Source: Henriciella marina (lineage in GTDB: Bacteria > Pseudomonadota > Alphaproteobacteria > Caulobacterales > Hyphomonadaceae). Taken from it: 64,000 nt of DNA. Below the pieces are notes generated by a model. That model was not told the DNA's origin. It saw only the letters and a program-made list of their open reading frames with translations, and ran no database searches. The DNA is taken from positions 480,303 to 544,302 of the forward strand of contig NZ_JAPWGW010000003.1 in the NCBI RefSeq assembly GCF_027213945.1, in the 5' to 3' direction. Below, in pieces: positions 18,626 to 27,480 of this stretch. Numbering within the stretch: position 1 is the first letter of the stretch; each line of letters opens with the position of its first letter. The position numbers and the translations under genes are program-made.

Positions 18626-19411
18626 ATGAAACTCGGTAGCAACACACCCGCCGTGGTGACCGGCGGCGCGTCCGGCCTCGGGCGCGCAACCGCAGAGGCG
18701 CTCGCCGCCCAAGGCGTAAAAGTCGCGATCTTCGACATTCAGGAAGAGAAAGGCGAGGAAGTCGCCAAAGCCATTGGCGGCGTCTTCTGCAATGTGAACA
18801 TTCTGGACGAAGCCTCCTGCGAGGCCGGCTTTGCAAAGGCACGCGACGCGCATGGGCAGGAACGCATCACCGTGCACTGCGCCATGACGTCTGGCCGCGG
18901 CAAGACGCTTTCCTTCGACAAGGAATCGATGAGCTATAAGCGCACACCTACTGATCAGTACGACAGGGGCGCGCAAGGCATCCTGGTCTCATCCTACCGT
19001 ATCGGCTCCATGTCCGCAGAAGGCATGGCCAATTCAGAGCCGCTAAACGACGATGGCGAACGCGGCTCGATCACGCTGACGGCATCCGTCGCTGCGCAGG
19101 ACGCCCAGATCGGTCAGGTCATCTATGGCTCGTGCAAGGCTGGCGTGAACGGCCTCGTCCTTCCGATGGCGCGTGACATGATGGATGTAGGCATCCGTGT
19201 GAACTCAATCATGCCCGGCATTTTCGCGACGCCGCTAATGCTTGGTGCGCCTGAGAAGGTTCTGAACAGCCTTGCCGCGTCAGTCCCTTTCCCTAAACGC
19301 CTCGGCAAGCCGGAAGAGTTTGGCTCGCTGGCGGTGGAAATCGCCCGTAATACCTACCTCAACGGCCACAATTTCCGCCTCGACGGGTCTATCCGGATGG
19401 CGCCGCGCTAG
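18626..19411 (+). CDS. Short-chain dehydrogenase/reductase, divergent HSD10-like
   Basis: 261 residues. The Rossmann start VVTGGASGLGRATAEAL and the YxxxK pair in GQVIYGSCKAGVNGL are intact, as is the HSD10-like SITLTASVAAQDAQIGQ. The usual NNAG/NCAG motif is replaced by HCAMTSG and the conserved VN of helix alpha-E is lost (LVSSYRIG), so the middle has diverged. Closest layout is 3-hydroxyacyl-CoA dehydrogenase type 2. GGGAGG lies 6 bases before the ATG. The substrate is unknown. Confidence 0.82.
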   Translation: MKLGSNTPAVVTGGASGLGRATAEALAAQGVKVAIFDIQEEKGEEVAKAIGGVFCNVNILDEASCEAGFAKARDAHGQERITVHCAMTSGRGKTLSFDKESMSYKRTPTDQYDRGAQGILVSSYRIGSMSAEGMANSEPLNDDGERGSITLTASVAAQDAQIGQVIYGSCKAGVNGLVLPMARDMMDVGIRVNSIMPGIFATPLMLGAPEKVLNSLAASVPFPKRLGKPEEFGSLAVEIARNTYLNGHNFRLDGSIRMAPR

Positions 19412-19497
19412 CCGAGCGGCCCACGTATTTCTCCTTATCGCCGTCTGCCATCTGTGGTCCGATGTAAGCTGGAAATCCAGCTAGAAGGAGCAAGCAT

Positions 19498-19848
19498 ATG
19501 GCAGGCGGACCCAAGGACTACAAAGCGATCACCTCATCTGTAAATGATGGGATCGGCGGCCTGCGCGAGCATGGCGGCGAAGTCCTGAAGGCTTTTGGTG
19601 GGCTTTCAAAAGCGGCCATGACAGACGGCGCGCTGGACAAGAAGACCAAGGAACTGATCGCACTCGCCATTGGCGTGTCCAAGCAGTGTGACGCCTGCAT
19701 CGGTTTTCACACGCAGGCGCTTCGCAAGCTGGGCGCCAGCGATGAGGAAGTTTCCGAGATGCTCGGGGTCAGCGTCTATATGGGCGGTGGGCCATCCCTG
19801 ATGTACGCCGCCGACGCCTGGACGGCCTGGCAGCAGACTGGAGGCTAG
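19498..19848 (+). CDS. Carboxymuconolactone decarboxylase family, AhpD-like
   Basis: 116 residues, one CMD domain. The CxxC pair with a following His is complete (KQCDACIGFHTQAL), the alkylhydroperoxidase AhpD core motif, so a redox role is more likely than decarboxylation. AGAAGGAG lies shortly before the ATG. It follows the SDR gene on the same strand, 86 bp away, and is convergent with thyA, 6 bp apart. Confidence 0.87.
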   Translation: MAGGPKDYKAITSSVNDGIGGLREHGGEVLKAFGGLSKAAMTDGALDKKTKELIALAIGVSKQCDACIGFHTQALRKLGASDEEVSEMLGVSVYMGGGPSLMYAADAWTAWQQTGG

Positions 19849-19854
19849 CTTCGG

Positions 19855-20649
19855 TCAGACGGCTACAGGCGCCTTGATGTGCTTGTGCGCCTGATAGCCA
19901 ACCAGTTCGAAGTCTTCATACTCCCAGCCATACAGGTCGGTCTTGTCGGGATTCAGAACCATCTTTGGCGGCGCGAAAGGTTCACGTGTCAGCTGAAGCT
20001 TGGCCTGCTCCACATGGTTTGAGTAAAGGTGCGCATCGCCCAGCGTGTGAACGAATTCACCCGGCTGCAGGCCTGTCGCTCGCGCCATCATCATGGTCAG
20101 CAGCGCGTAGGACGCGATATTGAATGGCACGCCAAGAAAGATGTCCGCTGACCGCTGGTAAAGCTGGCAGTTCAGCTTGCCGTCCATGACATTGAACTGG
20201 AACAGGCAGTGGCACGGCGGTAGCGCCATCTCGTTCACATCCGCCGGGTTCCAGGCCGACACGACCAGTCGGCGGGAATTCGGATTGGTCTTGATCTCGT
20301 TCAGCACCCATTCGATCTGGTCAATGGTGCTGCCATCAGGCGCTGCCCATGAGCGCCACTGCTTGCCATAGACGGGCCCAAGATCGCCATTCTCGTCGGC
20401 CCACTCATCCCAGATCGAAACCCCATTATCCTTGAGGTACTTGATATTGGTATCGCCCTTCAGGAACCAGAGCAGCTCGATAATGATAGAGCGCAGGTGC
20501 AGTTTCTTGGTCGTCAGCAATGGAAAGCTGCTCCCAAGGTCAAACCGCAACTGACGGCCGAATACACCCAGCGTGCCGGTACCAGTGCGGTCACCGCGCG
20601 CAACACCGTTTTCAAGAACATCGGCTAACAGGTCGAGATACTGGCGCAT
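19855..20649 (-). CDS. thyA: Thymidylate synthase
   Basis: 264 residues from [15 protein letters not shown], the exact usual length. It methylates dUMP to dTMP using methylene-tetrahydrofolate. The active-site Cys is in [29 protein letters not shown] and [19 protein letters not shown] are also present. The longer in-frame start at 20742 adds 31 unrelated residues and was not used. Confidence 0.96.
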   Translation of the reverse strand: MRQYLDLLADVLENGVARGDRTGTGTLGVFGRQLRFDLGSSFPLLTTKKLHLRSIIIELLWFLKGDTNIKYLKDNGVSIWDEWADENGDLGPVYGKQWRSWAAPDGSTIDQIEWVLNEIKTNPNSRRLVVSAWNPADVNEMALPPCHCLFQFNVMDGKLNCQLYQRSADIFLGVPFNIASYALLTMMMARATGLQPGEFVHTLGDAHLYSNHVEQAKLQLTREPFAPPKMVLNPDKTDLYGWEYEDFELVGYQAHKHIKAPVAV

Positions 20650-20862
20650 GGCGTAAGCAATGACGACTCGCCAGCGTGAGTCCAGAGGGACCCCGCACCT
20701 GGCTCCAGAAATTTTGGCGCGGCTTCCCGTAAGCCGCCCCATCAGGGCGTTAACGCAACCTTACCCCCCACCATAAAAAGAACCGGGAGAGCGAAGCGGC
20801 ATCCTAAGACCCCGGTTGTAGAAGACATACTGAACGAACCGCTTCCATCCGGATGAAAGCCC

Positions 20863-22314
20863 ATGCTGACGACCCGTCTGACGAATTTACCCAAGAACAA
20901 ACGCGGCAATGTCGCGGTGATCTGGGCATTCGCAATTCTACCTATCCTCGCTGTCGTAGGCCTGACGCTCGATTCGCAAATCGCCTTCAGCAAGAAAAGC
21001 CGGGTGCAACAATCACTCGATTCAGCCGTGCTCGCAGGGGCCCGGATGCTTCAGTCTTCCAATTCGCAGGAAAACGGCCGCGCGCATGCAGCAACATATT
21101 TTAACTCACTTGTTGCTAATAATGCGGGCCTGAATTGCGAACCGGTCGTCATCAGTTATCCGGCAGACGAAGAAATTCAGGCAGACGTCCGGTGTTTTCA
21201 GGACACCGCCATGAGCGGTATTGTCGGCCGCTCGCAGCTTGAATTCAACGTAACATCCACCGCGACCTACGGTGTCGGCAAACTCGATGTGGCCTTCGTC
21301 TTCGACATTTCAGGATCGATGAATTCACACGGTCGTCTGGCTTCGCTGAAGCTGGCCGCAGCTGACGCGGCGACCACGCTTCTACCACTTCCGGGCTCAT
21401 CCAGTGATGGCGACGTGCGCATCGCTATGGTCGCCTATAACAGCATGATTGATGCCGGCCAGTACTTTGAAGAAGTAACAGGCCTCACCAAAAACCGCAC
21501 CTATACGGCAAGTTACACCGCAGAAGTTGAAGAGTGCGAATGGGTCTGCCGGTTTGCGATTGGCCGTTACTGCATCAGCTGGCGCAATGAGTGTCGCGAC
21601 GTCGACCGGGAAATGACCGCGACCAAGTCCGTCAATTCCACCTGCGTCTATGAGCGAGACGGCGATTTCCGGTTCGACGAGCATCAGCCGACCCAGCGCT
21701 CTACCCCCGACCTCATCGACACGCTGCCAGCTGGCCAGCGCCGGGCAACCACGGACGGGACGAACTCGTCCGGTTATCTCTCGACGGCGTATGCCGAATA
21801 CGATTCATACCGCAATTCGTGGAATGTCGTCGGCGATGATTGTCTGAGCGTTAAACCTTTCGAGCTCAGCGACAATGCCACACAGATCCAGCTCTATATC
21901 CAGAGCCTCTATGCCAATGGGGGCACGGCAGGCCATCAGGGCATTGCCTGGGGCTGGTATCTGATCTCACCGGAATGGTCTGACGTTTTCGACAATAGTG
22001 CCGAGCCGCTTTCCTATGACGAGCCGGATACGACAAAGGCGATGATCATCATGACGGATGGTGAGTTCAACTCCCATCTCTATGGTGGACAGGGCAACTC
22101 GACCGAACAGGCCCGCGCGCTTTGCGACAGCATCAAGGAAGAGAATGTCGTGATCTTCACGATTGCCTTCCAGGCGCCGCCCGCTGGCGAAGATGTGCTG
22201 AACTACTGTGCATCAAGTGGCGAGCACGCTTTCAAGGCGTCCAATGGCGCTGAACTGAGCGCGAGTTACCAGTCGATCGCAACATCCATCTCGGACCTTC
22301 GCATCAAATACTAG
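20863..22314 (+). CDS. TadG-like protein with von Willebrand A domain (copy 1)
   Basis: 483 residues. The N-terminus has the TadE/TadG segment: NVAVIWAFAILPILAVVGL, a membrane helix at about 17-38, then QQSLDSAVLAGARML. A VWA domain follows, with the metal-binding MIDAS motif DISGS near residue 148 and MIIMTDGEFN later. A Cys-rich insert (ECEWVCRFAIGRYC) is present only in this copy. TadG-type proteins sit in the envelope and are linked to tight-adherence pili. No other tad genes occur in the window. The paralogue lies 90 bp downstream. Confidence 0.85.
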   Translation: MLTTRLTNLPKNKRGNVAVIWAFAILPILAVVGLTLDSQIAFSKKSRVQQSLDSAVLAGARMLQSSNSQENGRAHAATYFNSLVANNAGLNCEPVVISYPADEEIQADVRCFQDTAMSGIVGRSQLEFNVTSTATYGVGKLDVAFVFDISGSMNSHGRLASLKLAAADAATTLLPLPGSSSDGDVRIAMVAYNSMIDAGQYFEEVTGLTKNRTYTASYTAEVEECEWVCRFAIGRYCISWRNECRDVDREMTATKSVNSTCVYERDGDFRFDEHQPTQRSTPDLIDTLPAGQRRATTDGTNSSGYLSTAYAEYDSYRNSWNVVGDDCLSVKPFELSDNATQIQLYIQSLYANGGTAGHQGIAWGWYLISPEWSDVFDNSAEPLSYDEPDTTKAMIIMTDGEFNSHLYGGQGNSTEQARALCDSIKEENVVIFTIAFQAPPAGEDVLNYCASSGEHAFKASNGAELSASYQSIATSISDLRIKY

Positions 22315-22403
22315 GCCTGAGGCTCTAGGTTAATCACGGCCTGCCCGGCACGCTTCAATTTCACGCCAGAAATGAAGCGTACCGAAAGCCATCCTGAAAG
22401 AAG

Positions 22404-23675
22404 ATGGGTGATATGGGCAGAAGCTTTCGGACCTTCGATTACAAGCGAAACAGAGAGGGTCAGATGGCCATCCTGTTTGCGCTATCGCTGTTTCCAATTG
22501 CCTTGATCGCGGGTTTCGCGGTCGACTTCCAGGTGCTGACCACCAACAAGTCCAAAGCCCAGAGCAGCATCGATTCGGCCGTTATCGCAGGGACCCGCGC
22601 CTATCAGGAAGGCGCGACCAAGCTCGAAGTCCAGCAGACCGTTCGCACCTATTTCAGTGCGCTCATCTCCAACGGTCCTTTCCCGCTGACCTGCACGCTC
22701 CCCGCCGTTGTCATCGACGAAACCGATGTGGAAGCTACGACGCGCTGCACGATGGAGACATTTCTGGCGAAGATCGCGGATATCGACACGTTTGAGTTCG
22801 ACGTCGAAACAGCGACCACTTACGGCATCGGCAAGGTTGATGTCTCCTTCGTTTTCGATGTTTCCGGTTCGATGGATGGACAGCGCATCGCAGACCTGAA
22901 GATCGCGGCGCGCGATGCCGTCGATACACTGCTCGTAGAAGAGCCCAAACCCGGACACGAAGACGACATTCGCATTTCCATGGTCGCCTATAATGGCGCC
23001 TTCAATGCGGGCGACTACTTCGAGGCCGCAACGGGCAGCTCAAGCTCGCAAAGCGTCAACTATTACTACGATGGGCGCTGGTACACTTACTATTACGACT
23101 CGACTTGCGTGTTCGAACGCGAGGGGAGTCAGGCGTTCACCGACGCTGCACCGGGCCCCGGTCAGTACGTGGTGAAGGCGGATGTCTATCGCCGCGATGA
23201 TTGCGGCGATGCGGAACCTCTCGCCCTGACCAGTTCGCGCCAGCCGCTCTACAATTATATCACTGCGCTGGGCGCTGAAGGGAACACGGCCGGCCACCTT
23301 GGTGTGGCGTGGGGCTGGTACATGATTTCGCCAGCATGGAGCACTGTCTTCCCCGAAAGCGCCGCCCCCCTCGCCTATGACGAGCCAGATAGTGCCAAGG
23401 CCCTTATCCTGATGACGGACGGCGCGTTCAATACAGTTGGCGACAGCTCAAACGGTAATTCGACCTGGCAGGCCAAGCAGCTCTGCGATGAGGCCAAGGC
23501 TGCAGGCATACGCATCTATTCGGTCGCGTTTCAGGCCCCGGAGGCGGGCCGCGAAGTGCTCCAGTACTGCTCCAGCGGGTCGGAATTTTTCTTCCGTCCA
23601 GAGAACGGTCAGCAGCTTCAAGATGCCTATCAGTCCATCGCAAGCTCCATCTCCGATCTGCGGATCACACTCTGA
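22404..23675 (+). CDS. TadG-like protein with von Willebrand A domain (copy 2)
   Basis: 423 residues, a paralogue of the upstream gene with the same order: membrane segment (GQMAILFALSLFPIALIAGF), KAQSSIDSAVIAGTRAY, MIDAS DVSGS near residue 152, TAGHLGVAWGWYMISPAWS and LILMTDGAFN. The ends of both copies are nearly the same (YQSIASSISDLRI), so they arose by tandem duplication. This copy has a Tyr-rich segment (VNYYYDGRWYTYYYD) in place of the Cys-rich insert. The ATG at 22413 is an alternative start. Confidence 0.85.
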   Translation: MGDMGRSFRTFDYKRNREGQMAILFALSLFPIALIAGFAVDFQVLTTNKSKAQSSIDSAVIAGTRAYQEGATKLEVQQTVRTYFSALISNGPFPLTCTLPAVVIDETDVEATTRCTMETFLAKIADIDTFEFDVETATTYGIGKVDVSFVFDVSGSMDGQRIADLKIAARDAVDTLLVEEPKPGHEDDIRISMVAYNGAFNAGDYFEAATGSSSSQSVNYYYDGRWYTYYYDSTCVFEREGSQAFTDAAPGPGQYVVKADVYRRDDCGDAEPLALTSSRQPLYNYITALGAEGNTAGHLGVAWGWYMISPAWSTVFPESAAPLAYDEPDSAKALILMTDGAFNTVGDSSNGNSTWQAKQLCDEAKAAGIRIYSVAFQAPEAGREVLQYCSSGSEFFFRPENGQQLQDAYQSIASSISDLRITL

Positions 23676-23699
23676 CCCCTTTCATCGGCGCGGGTCGCG

Positions 23700-24035
23700 G
23701 CCTATATTCAATTTGTCCTTTCGAGGACTATGGCGATAAACGCGCGTGCAATAAGCGGTTCGGACCCGGGGGCGGTACCCGGCGCCTCCACCAATTCCCA
23801 TCCTTCAGCGGGACGGCTTTGGGGGCGAAACAGGATCGACGGACGTGTAAAGACGATGCCTTCGCCCGGATGAGCTCCGTTAGAAGCTCACTCAACAATA
23901 GTTGCAAATGACAACTTTGCTGAAGGCGAACTGCTCGCAGCCTAGTCTGCGCTCGGTTTACCGAACTTAACTCCTAGGGCTTCAGCGCCTTAGGCGGGGC
24001 CCGGAGGCGCCTGGCAACAGAAGCCTCCACCTTAC
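23700..24035 (+). ncRNA. ssrA: Permuted two-piece tmRNA
   Basis: The acceptor piece comes first and ends in a T-arm and acceptor strand GGCGCCTCCACCA (CCA at 23791-23793). After a short spacer the coding piece begins GGGGGCGAAACAGGATCGAC at 23821. GGGGGCG pairs with CGCCTCC over 7 bp, including the conserved G3-U pair read by alanyl-tRNA synthetase. The tag frame at 23904-23945 reads ANDNFAEGELLAA then TAG. Pseudoknot strands GGAGGC and GCCTCC lie near 24003-24030. The order is the alphaproteobacterial circular permutation. Outer ends are approximate. Confidence 0.93.
23904..23945 (+). other. tmRNA proteolysis-tag reading frame
   Basis: The resume codon GCA begins a 13-codon frame ANDNFAEGELLAA followed by TAG. 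With the tRNA-borne alanine the tag on stalled proteins would be AANDNFAEGELLAA. From memory the Caulobacter tag is AANDNFAEEFAVAA, so the SspB-contact half is the same and the ClpX-contact end keeps AA. Confidence 0.9.
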
Positions 24036-24116
24036 CTCTTCAGAATGCATCCCGACGCCCACTTGGAACGCGAGCACGCCAAGGCGCGTTTGCCTCTCAT
24101 CTAAAGGAGAGAACAG

Positions 24117-24317
24117 ATGTCCTCATTCGCGATTTATACTATCGGCTTCATCATCTTCCTTGGCGGGCTTATCTGGGCAGCAGTTGCACTTGGTGTTCCT
24201 GGCCAGTGGGTTGCTATCGGTGCCGTTATTCTCGCCGGGCTTGGTCTGATCACGGCTGTAACCAATACGCGCCGCAAGGACGAAACGCCTGCTACAGAAG
24301 GCGAACCGAGCAACTAG
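24117..24317 (+). CDS. Small two-helix membrane protein
   Basis: 66 residues, two hydrophobic helices (about 4-25 and 29-50: IGFIIFLGGLIWAAVALG and WVAIGAVILAGLGLITAV) and a short polar tail. AAAGGAGAG precedes the ATG at good spacing, which supports translation. No family is recognised with certainty. It lies between tmRNA and sspB. Confidence 0.7.
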   Translation: MSSFAIYTIGFIIFLGGLIWAAVALGVPGQWVAIGAVILAGLGLITAVTNTRRKDETPATEGEPSN

Positions 24318-24483
24318 CACAGCTGCAAGGCGCTGGTTCAGTATGCCTGACCCTGCCTCGTTTGTGACGCAATCGTCATCAAGAGTACGGGCGAAACGCT
24401 GCTTGGCGCTTCGCCTCATGGATGAAGCATGTTGAACCGGCCGTTGTTACCGGTACAAACAGAACCCTTGAGAGGATTTTTGG

Positions 24484-24984
24484 ATGACCGACTATATCGG
24501 CTATGAAGCGCTGACCCAGGCCGCGATGCGTGGCGTTGTGAGACAGACCCTTCGCCAGACCGCAGAGAACGGCGCGGCACCGGGTGAACATCACTTCTAT
24601 ATTACCTTCCGCACGAAAGCGCCTGGCGTGAAGATGGCGGATCAACTGATTGAGCGTTTCCCTGATGAAATGACGATTGTCATCCAGCATCAGTTCTGGG
24701 ACCTCGAAGTGCATGATAGCCATTTCGAATTGATCCTGAAATTCAGCGGCGTGCCGCAGCACCTCTCGATTCCGTATGCAGCCATGACCCGCTTCGTCGA
24801 TCCGGCGGTGAACTTTGGCCTGTCATTCGAGAAGGAGATGACCAAGGGCGAACCTGAGATCATCAGCCCGGCCAGCGAAACACCGGCCGAAGCGATAAAG
24901 GAAGAACCAGAGCCCGCAGCGAAAGCGTCGGGCGACGGTAGCGGCTCAACGGTCGTCAGCATCGACGCCTTCCGCCGGAAATAA
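24484..24984 (+). CDS. sspB: SspB family ClpXP adaptor (alphaproteobacterial type)
   Basis: 166 residues. The N-terminal domain (about 1-120) has the SspB fold signatures HHFYITFRTKAPGV, MTIVIQHQFWDLEV and FSGVPQHLSIPYAAMTRFVDP. A flexible acidic/Ala linker leads to a short conserved end VVSIDAFRRK, the ClpX-tethering peptide. SspB delivers ssrA-tagged proteins to ClpXP. The tmRNA gene lies about 450 bp upstream on the same strand, so the tag and the adaptor are neighbours. GAGAGGA precedes the ATG. Confidence 0.93.
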   Translation: MTDYIGYEALTQAAMRGVVRQTLRQTAENGAAPGEHHFYITFRTKAPGVKMADQLIERFPDEMTIVIQHQFWDLEVHDSHFELILKFSGVPQHLSIPYAAMTRFVDPAVNFGLSFEKEMTKGEPEIISPASETPAEAIKEEPEPAAKASGDGSGSTVVSIDAFRRK

Positions 24985-24987
24985 GTA

Positions 24988-25443
24988 TTGGCTGACCAGA
25001 CTGACAAGCCGCGTTTGAGCGACGCCGACATGCTTGCGCGCTTTCGCAACTCGAAAAAGCGCCCCGCCTGTTCTGACACGCTGGGTATGGATCTCGCTGA
25101 AGTTCATCAGGACGAGATGCGCGTCATAGTTAACTTCGTCGCGCACGAAAGCTTCGCCAATCCGACCGGCGCAATCCAGGGCGGCTTTATTGCCGCCATG
25201 CTGGACGAAGCCATTTCGACCAACATCATCATCGCTTCGAACGTGACGATGACGGCGCCAACGCTTGAGATGAAGGTGTCCTACCTCGCCCCCCTTTTTG
25301 TTGGCCCGGCAAAGGTCGAGGCGAAAATCCTCAAACTTGGCAAGTCGGTCTGCTTCTCCGAGGCCCGCTGTTTTGATCCGGACGGGAAACTTGTGGCGAC
25401 GGCGACAGCAACTGCTTCCCCCCGTCCCTTCAAGCGGTTCTGA
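24988..25443 (+). CDS. PaaI-type hotdog thioesterase
   Basis: 151 residues from a TTG start only 3 bp after sspB; an ATG at 25030 is an alternative. A single hotdog domain is visible: NPTGAIQGGFIAAMLDEAIS (hotdog helix with catalytic Asp/Glu) and MTAPTLEMKVSYLAPLF. Such proteins hydrolyse acyl- or aryl-CoA esters. Translational coupling to sspB is likely. Confidence 0.85.
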   Translation: MADQTDKPRLSDADMLARFRNSKKRPACSDTLGMDLAEVHQDEMRVIVNFVAHESFANPTGAIQGGFIAAMLDEAISTNIIIASNVTMTAPTLEMKVSYLAPLFVGPAKVEAKILKLGKSVCFSEARCFDPDGKLVATATATASPRPFKRF

Positions 25444-25594
25444 ACGCTTATCTATCGGCGCTAAAGCCACTTAATAATTTAACTTGATATTTGTCCCGCT
25501 GCGGGCATTTACAGAAGTTGCGCGACGCCAGCGCGGGCAAAACCCTGATTCCGTTCCCGGGCGGCGACCCGGCCTTTCAGGAGCTCGCCAGTCA

Positions 25595-26044
25595 ATGATG
25601 CTGGTCCCCTGCTATCTTGCCGCCTCCGACATTGAAGGTCTGGGCGTTTTCTCCCGTGAACCCATCCGACGTGGTCAGCTGATCTGGCGCTTCGACCCGC
25701 GCGTTGACCGGATGATTTCCCTCGACAGCTTTACCGATGCAGACCAACGTCTTTCCGACTTCCTGAAGCGCTACACCTATATCCCGCCATATGACCGCCA
25801 GGTCTGCATCCTCGACGGCGACGAGGGCCGCTATATGAATCATAGCGAACAGCCCAACACCGACTTCTCGTCAATCGATTCAGGCTACGCGCTGTTCGAT
25901 ATCCCGGCAGGTGTCGAACTGACCTGTGACTATCGTGAGTTCGACACGACCGCTGACAACATGATGGCTTCCATCAGTCCGCTCGGTCGCCAGCTTCCGG
26001 CCGACTTCATGATGGCGATCAATACGGCAAACCCAGCGAACTAG
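25595..26044 (+). CDS. Small SET-domain protein
   Basis: 149 residues, nearly all SET domain: SDIEGLGVFSREPIRRGQLIWRF at the start, then YMNHSEQPNTDF (the NHS motif that binds S-adenosylmethionine) and IPAGVELTCDYREF. The pattern is that of lysine methyltransferases, but the target in bacteria is unknown. A longer in-frame start exists at 25484 but lacks SET similarity; AGGAG precedes the ATG chosen here. Confidence 0.8.
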   Translation: MMLVPCYLAASDIEGLGVFSREPIRRGQLIWRFDPRVDRMISLDSFTDADQRLSDFLKRYTYIPPYDRQVCILDGDEGRYMNHSEQPNTDFSSIDSGYALFDIPAGVELTCDYREFDTTADNMMASISPLGRQLPADFMMAINTANPAN

Positions 26045-26074
26045 CCACGTTCAGGCGCCGCCTCGCGCGCGCCT

Positions 26075-26431
26075 TTAATCCATCGCCTCGACGCGCATAT
26101 AGATGCCTTCGCGCTCGCCCACCCGGCGCTCGACAAGAAGGCGCGCGACCTGATGATCGTCCGCGAAGGCGTTGCCCGATACACTGTCGAGCAACGCCTT
26201 TGCCAAATTGTCGAGATCCATCCAGGGCGGGTCGCCAGTATATTCCATCACGATGTGAACTGCGTAATCACCATGCCCGGGACGCAAGCGGGTAAAGTCC
26301 TTGCGAAAGAACTCCCTCAGCAGTGGCTTGTAGTATTTCGCCTGCGTCGTAAGGCCGAAGCAACGCACCTCCAGCGCACCTTCATCGGTGATCCGCGCGC
26401 GTACTTTTCCAGATTTGATCCAGTCGTCCAT
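26075..26431 (-). CDS. RusA-like Holliday-junction resolvase family protein
   Basis: 118 residues. The RusA core is visible: PPWMDLDNLAKALLDSVSG followed by FADDHQVARLLVERR. The three acidic residues (D-x-D-N and DD) that bind Mg are present. RusA proteins resolve Holliday junctions and are mostly phage-borne, but no phage genes flank this copy. AGGTG lies 7 bases before the ATG; a longer frame from 26461 was rejected. Confidence 0.78.
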   Translation of the reverse strand: MDDWIKSGKVRARITDEGALEVRCFGLTTQAKYYKPLLREFFRKDFTRLRPGHGDYAVHIVMEYTGDPPWMDLDNLAKALLDSVSGNAFADDHQVARLLVERRVGEREGIYMRVEAMD

Positions 26432-26567
26432 ACGCTCACACCTAGAGCGCCACTGCATCACGCGCCACCACCCGAAAGGTGCGTCCGTTTTTCATTTTGC
26501 AGGTGATATATGAAATTTGACAGGATTGAGAGAGAGAACGTCATCCCTAACGTGCAAGAAGCTCCGC

Positions 26568-27350
26568 ATGCGTAATTTTGCTTCTCTTGTGTCGAACTTC
26601 GTTCAACGAAACCCGACCCGCCTTCCCATTCTGGTCAGCGGCACGGCGATTACGCTTGCCACAATCAGCGCTTCGATCACTGTTGCGCTCGGCCTGAACC
26701 ACAATGGCGCCCTTTTCATAGCCACCGCAATTTTCATTTCGTGTGCGATCGCTGTCCCCGCCGGCATCATCCACTATATGCGCGAGGTCGAAATCGCCGC
26801 GCATCAGGAAAAACTACAGGAACTGGCCGCGACCGACGCGCTTACCGGCATCATGAACCGCCGGACATTCGAGCGACTTGCGGAAAAAGAACGGGCGCGG
26901 ATGGCGCGGACGGGCGAAACGGCTGCGATCATTCTGTTTGATCTCGACTGGTTCAAATCGATCAATGACAATTTTGGCCATGCAGCAGGCGATGAAGTTC
27001 TGAGGACGGTTGCCGGGCTGGCAGGAGGCGTCCTGCGCCGTCCCGTAGATGCGCTGGCCCGCTGGGGCGGTGAGGAGTTCGCGATCCTTCTGTCCGGAGT
27101 CACCCCGGCGCAGGCATATGGGGTCACCGAAAGGCTTCGCTACACCATAGACATGGCTGTTTTTGAAGAGGTTGCACAGGGCCTTTCGGTCTCTGCCAGT
27201 TTTGGTGTTGCCTCTTTTACCGCCGATACTTCGCTGCATAACGCGCTCAGCGAAGCAGACCGCGCGCTGTATGAAGCCAAGAAGGAAGGTCGAAATCGCA
27301 CCGTGAGCAGAACAGATGCCGAGCGAAAGGTCATCGCCCTGACGCGTTGA
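26568..27350 (+). CDS. Diguanylate cyclase (GGDEF) with two membrane helices
   Basis: 260 residues. Two N-terminal transmembrane helices (about 20-40 and 45-65) lead through a short coiled coil (EIAAHQEKLQELAATDALTG) to a GGDEF domain with intact active site RWGGEEF near residue 165. The RPVD five residues before it is an RxxD inhibitory site, so the enzyme should make c-di-GMP and be feedback-inhibited. No sensor domain is visible. The ATG at 26568 is preferred over an in-frame TTG at 26517. Confidence 0.92.
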   Translation: MRNFASLVSNFVQRNPTRLPILVSGTAITLATISASITVALGLNHNGALFIATAIFISCAIAVPAGIIHYMREVEIAAHQEKLQELAATDALTGIMNRRTFERLAEKERARMARTGETAAIILFDLDWFKSINDNFGHAAGDEVLRTVAGLAGGVLRRPVDALARWGGEEFAILLSGVTPAQAYGVTERLRYTIDMAVFEEVAQGLSVSASFGVASFTADTSLHNALSEADRALYEAKKEGRNRTVSRTDAERKVIALTR

Positions 27351-27480
27351 GAGCGCGGGCGAACGTGACCGATTAACAACAATTGCCATTTTTGAGGCCG
27401 CTCCGGCCAAACCGTCTCACGACTGTTGCAAAGCACACATAGGAGGCACGCCAGCAGAACACTACATAGCGGAGCCTCCC

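Noticed and set aside
20863..23675. Complete tad pilus locus
   Set aside because: Only the two TadG/VWA proteins are present; no prepilin, ATPase, secretin or prepilin peptidase was found.
26075..26431. Prophage around the RusA-like gene
   Set aside because: No integrase, capsid, tail or lysis genes are present on either side.
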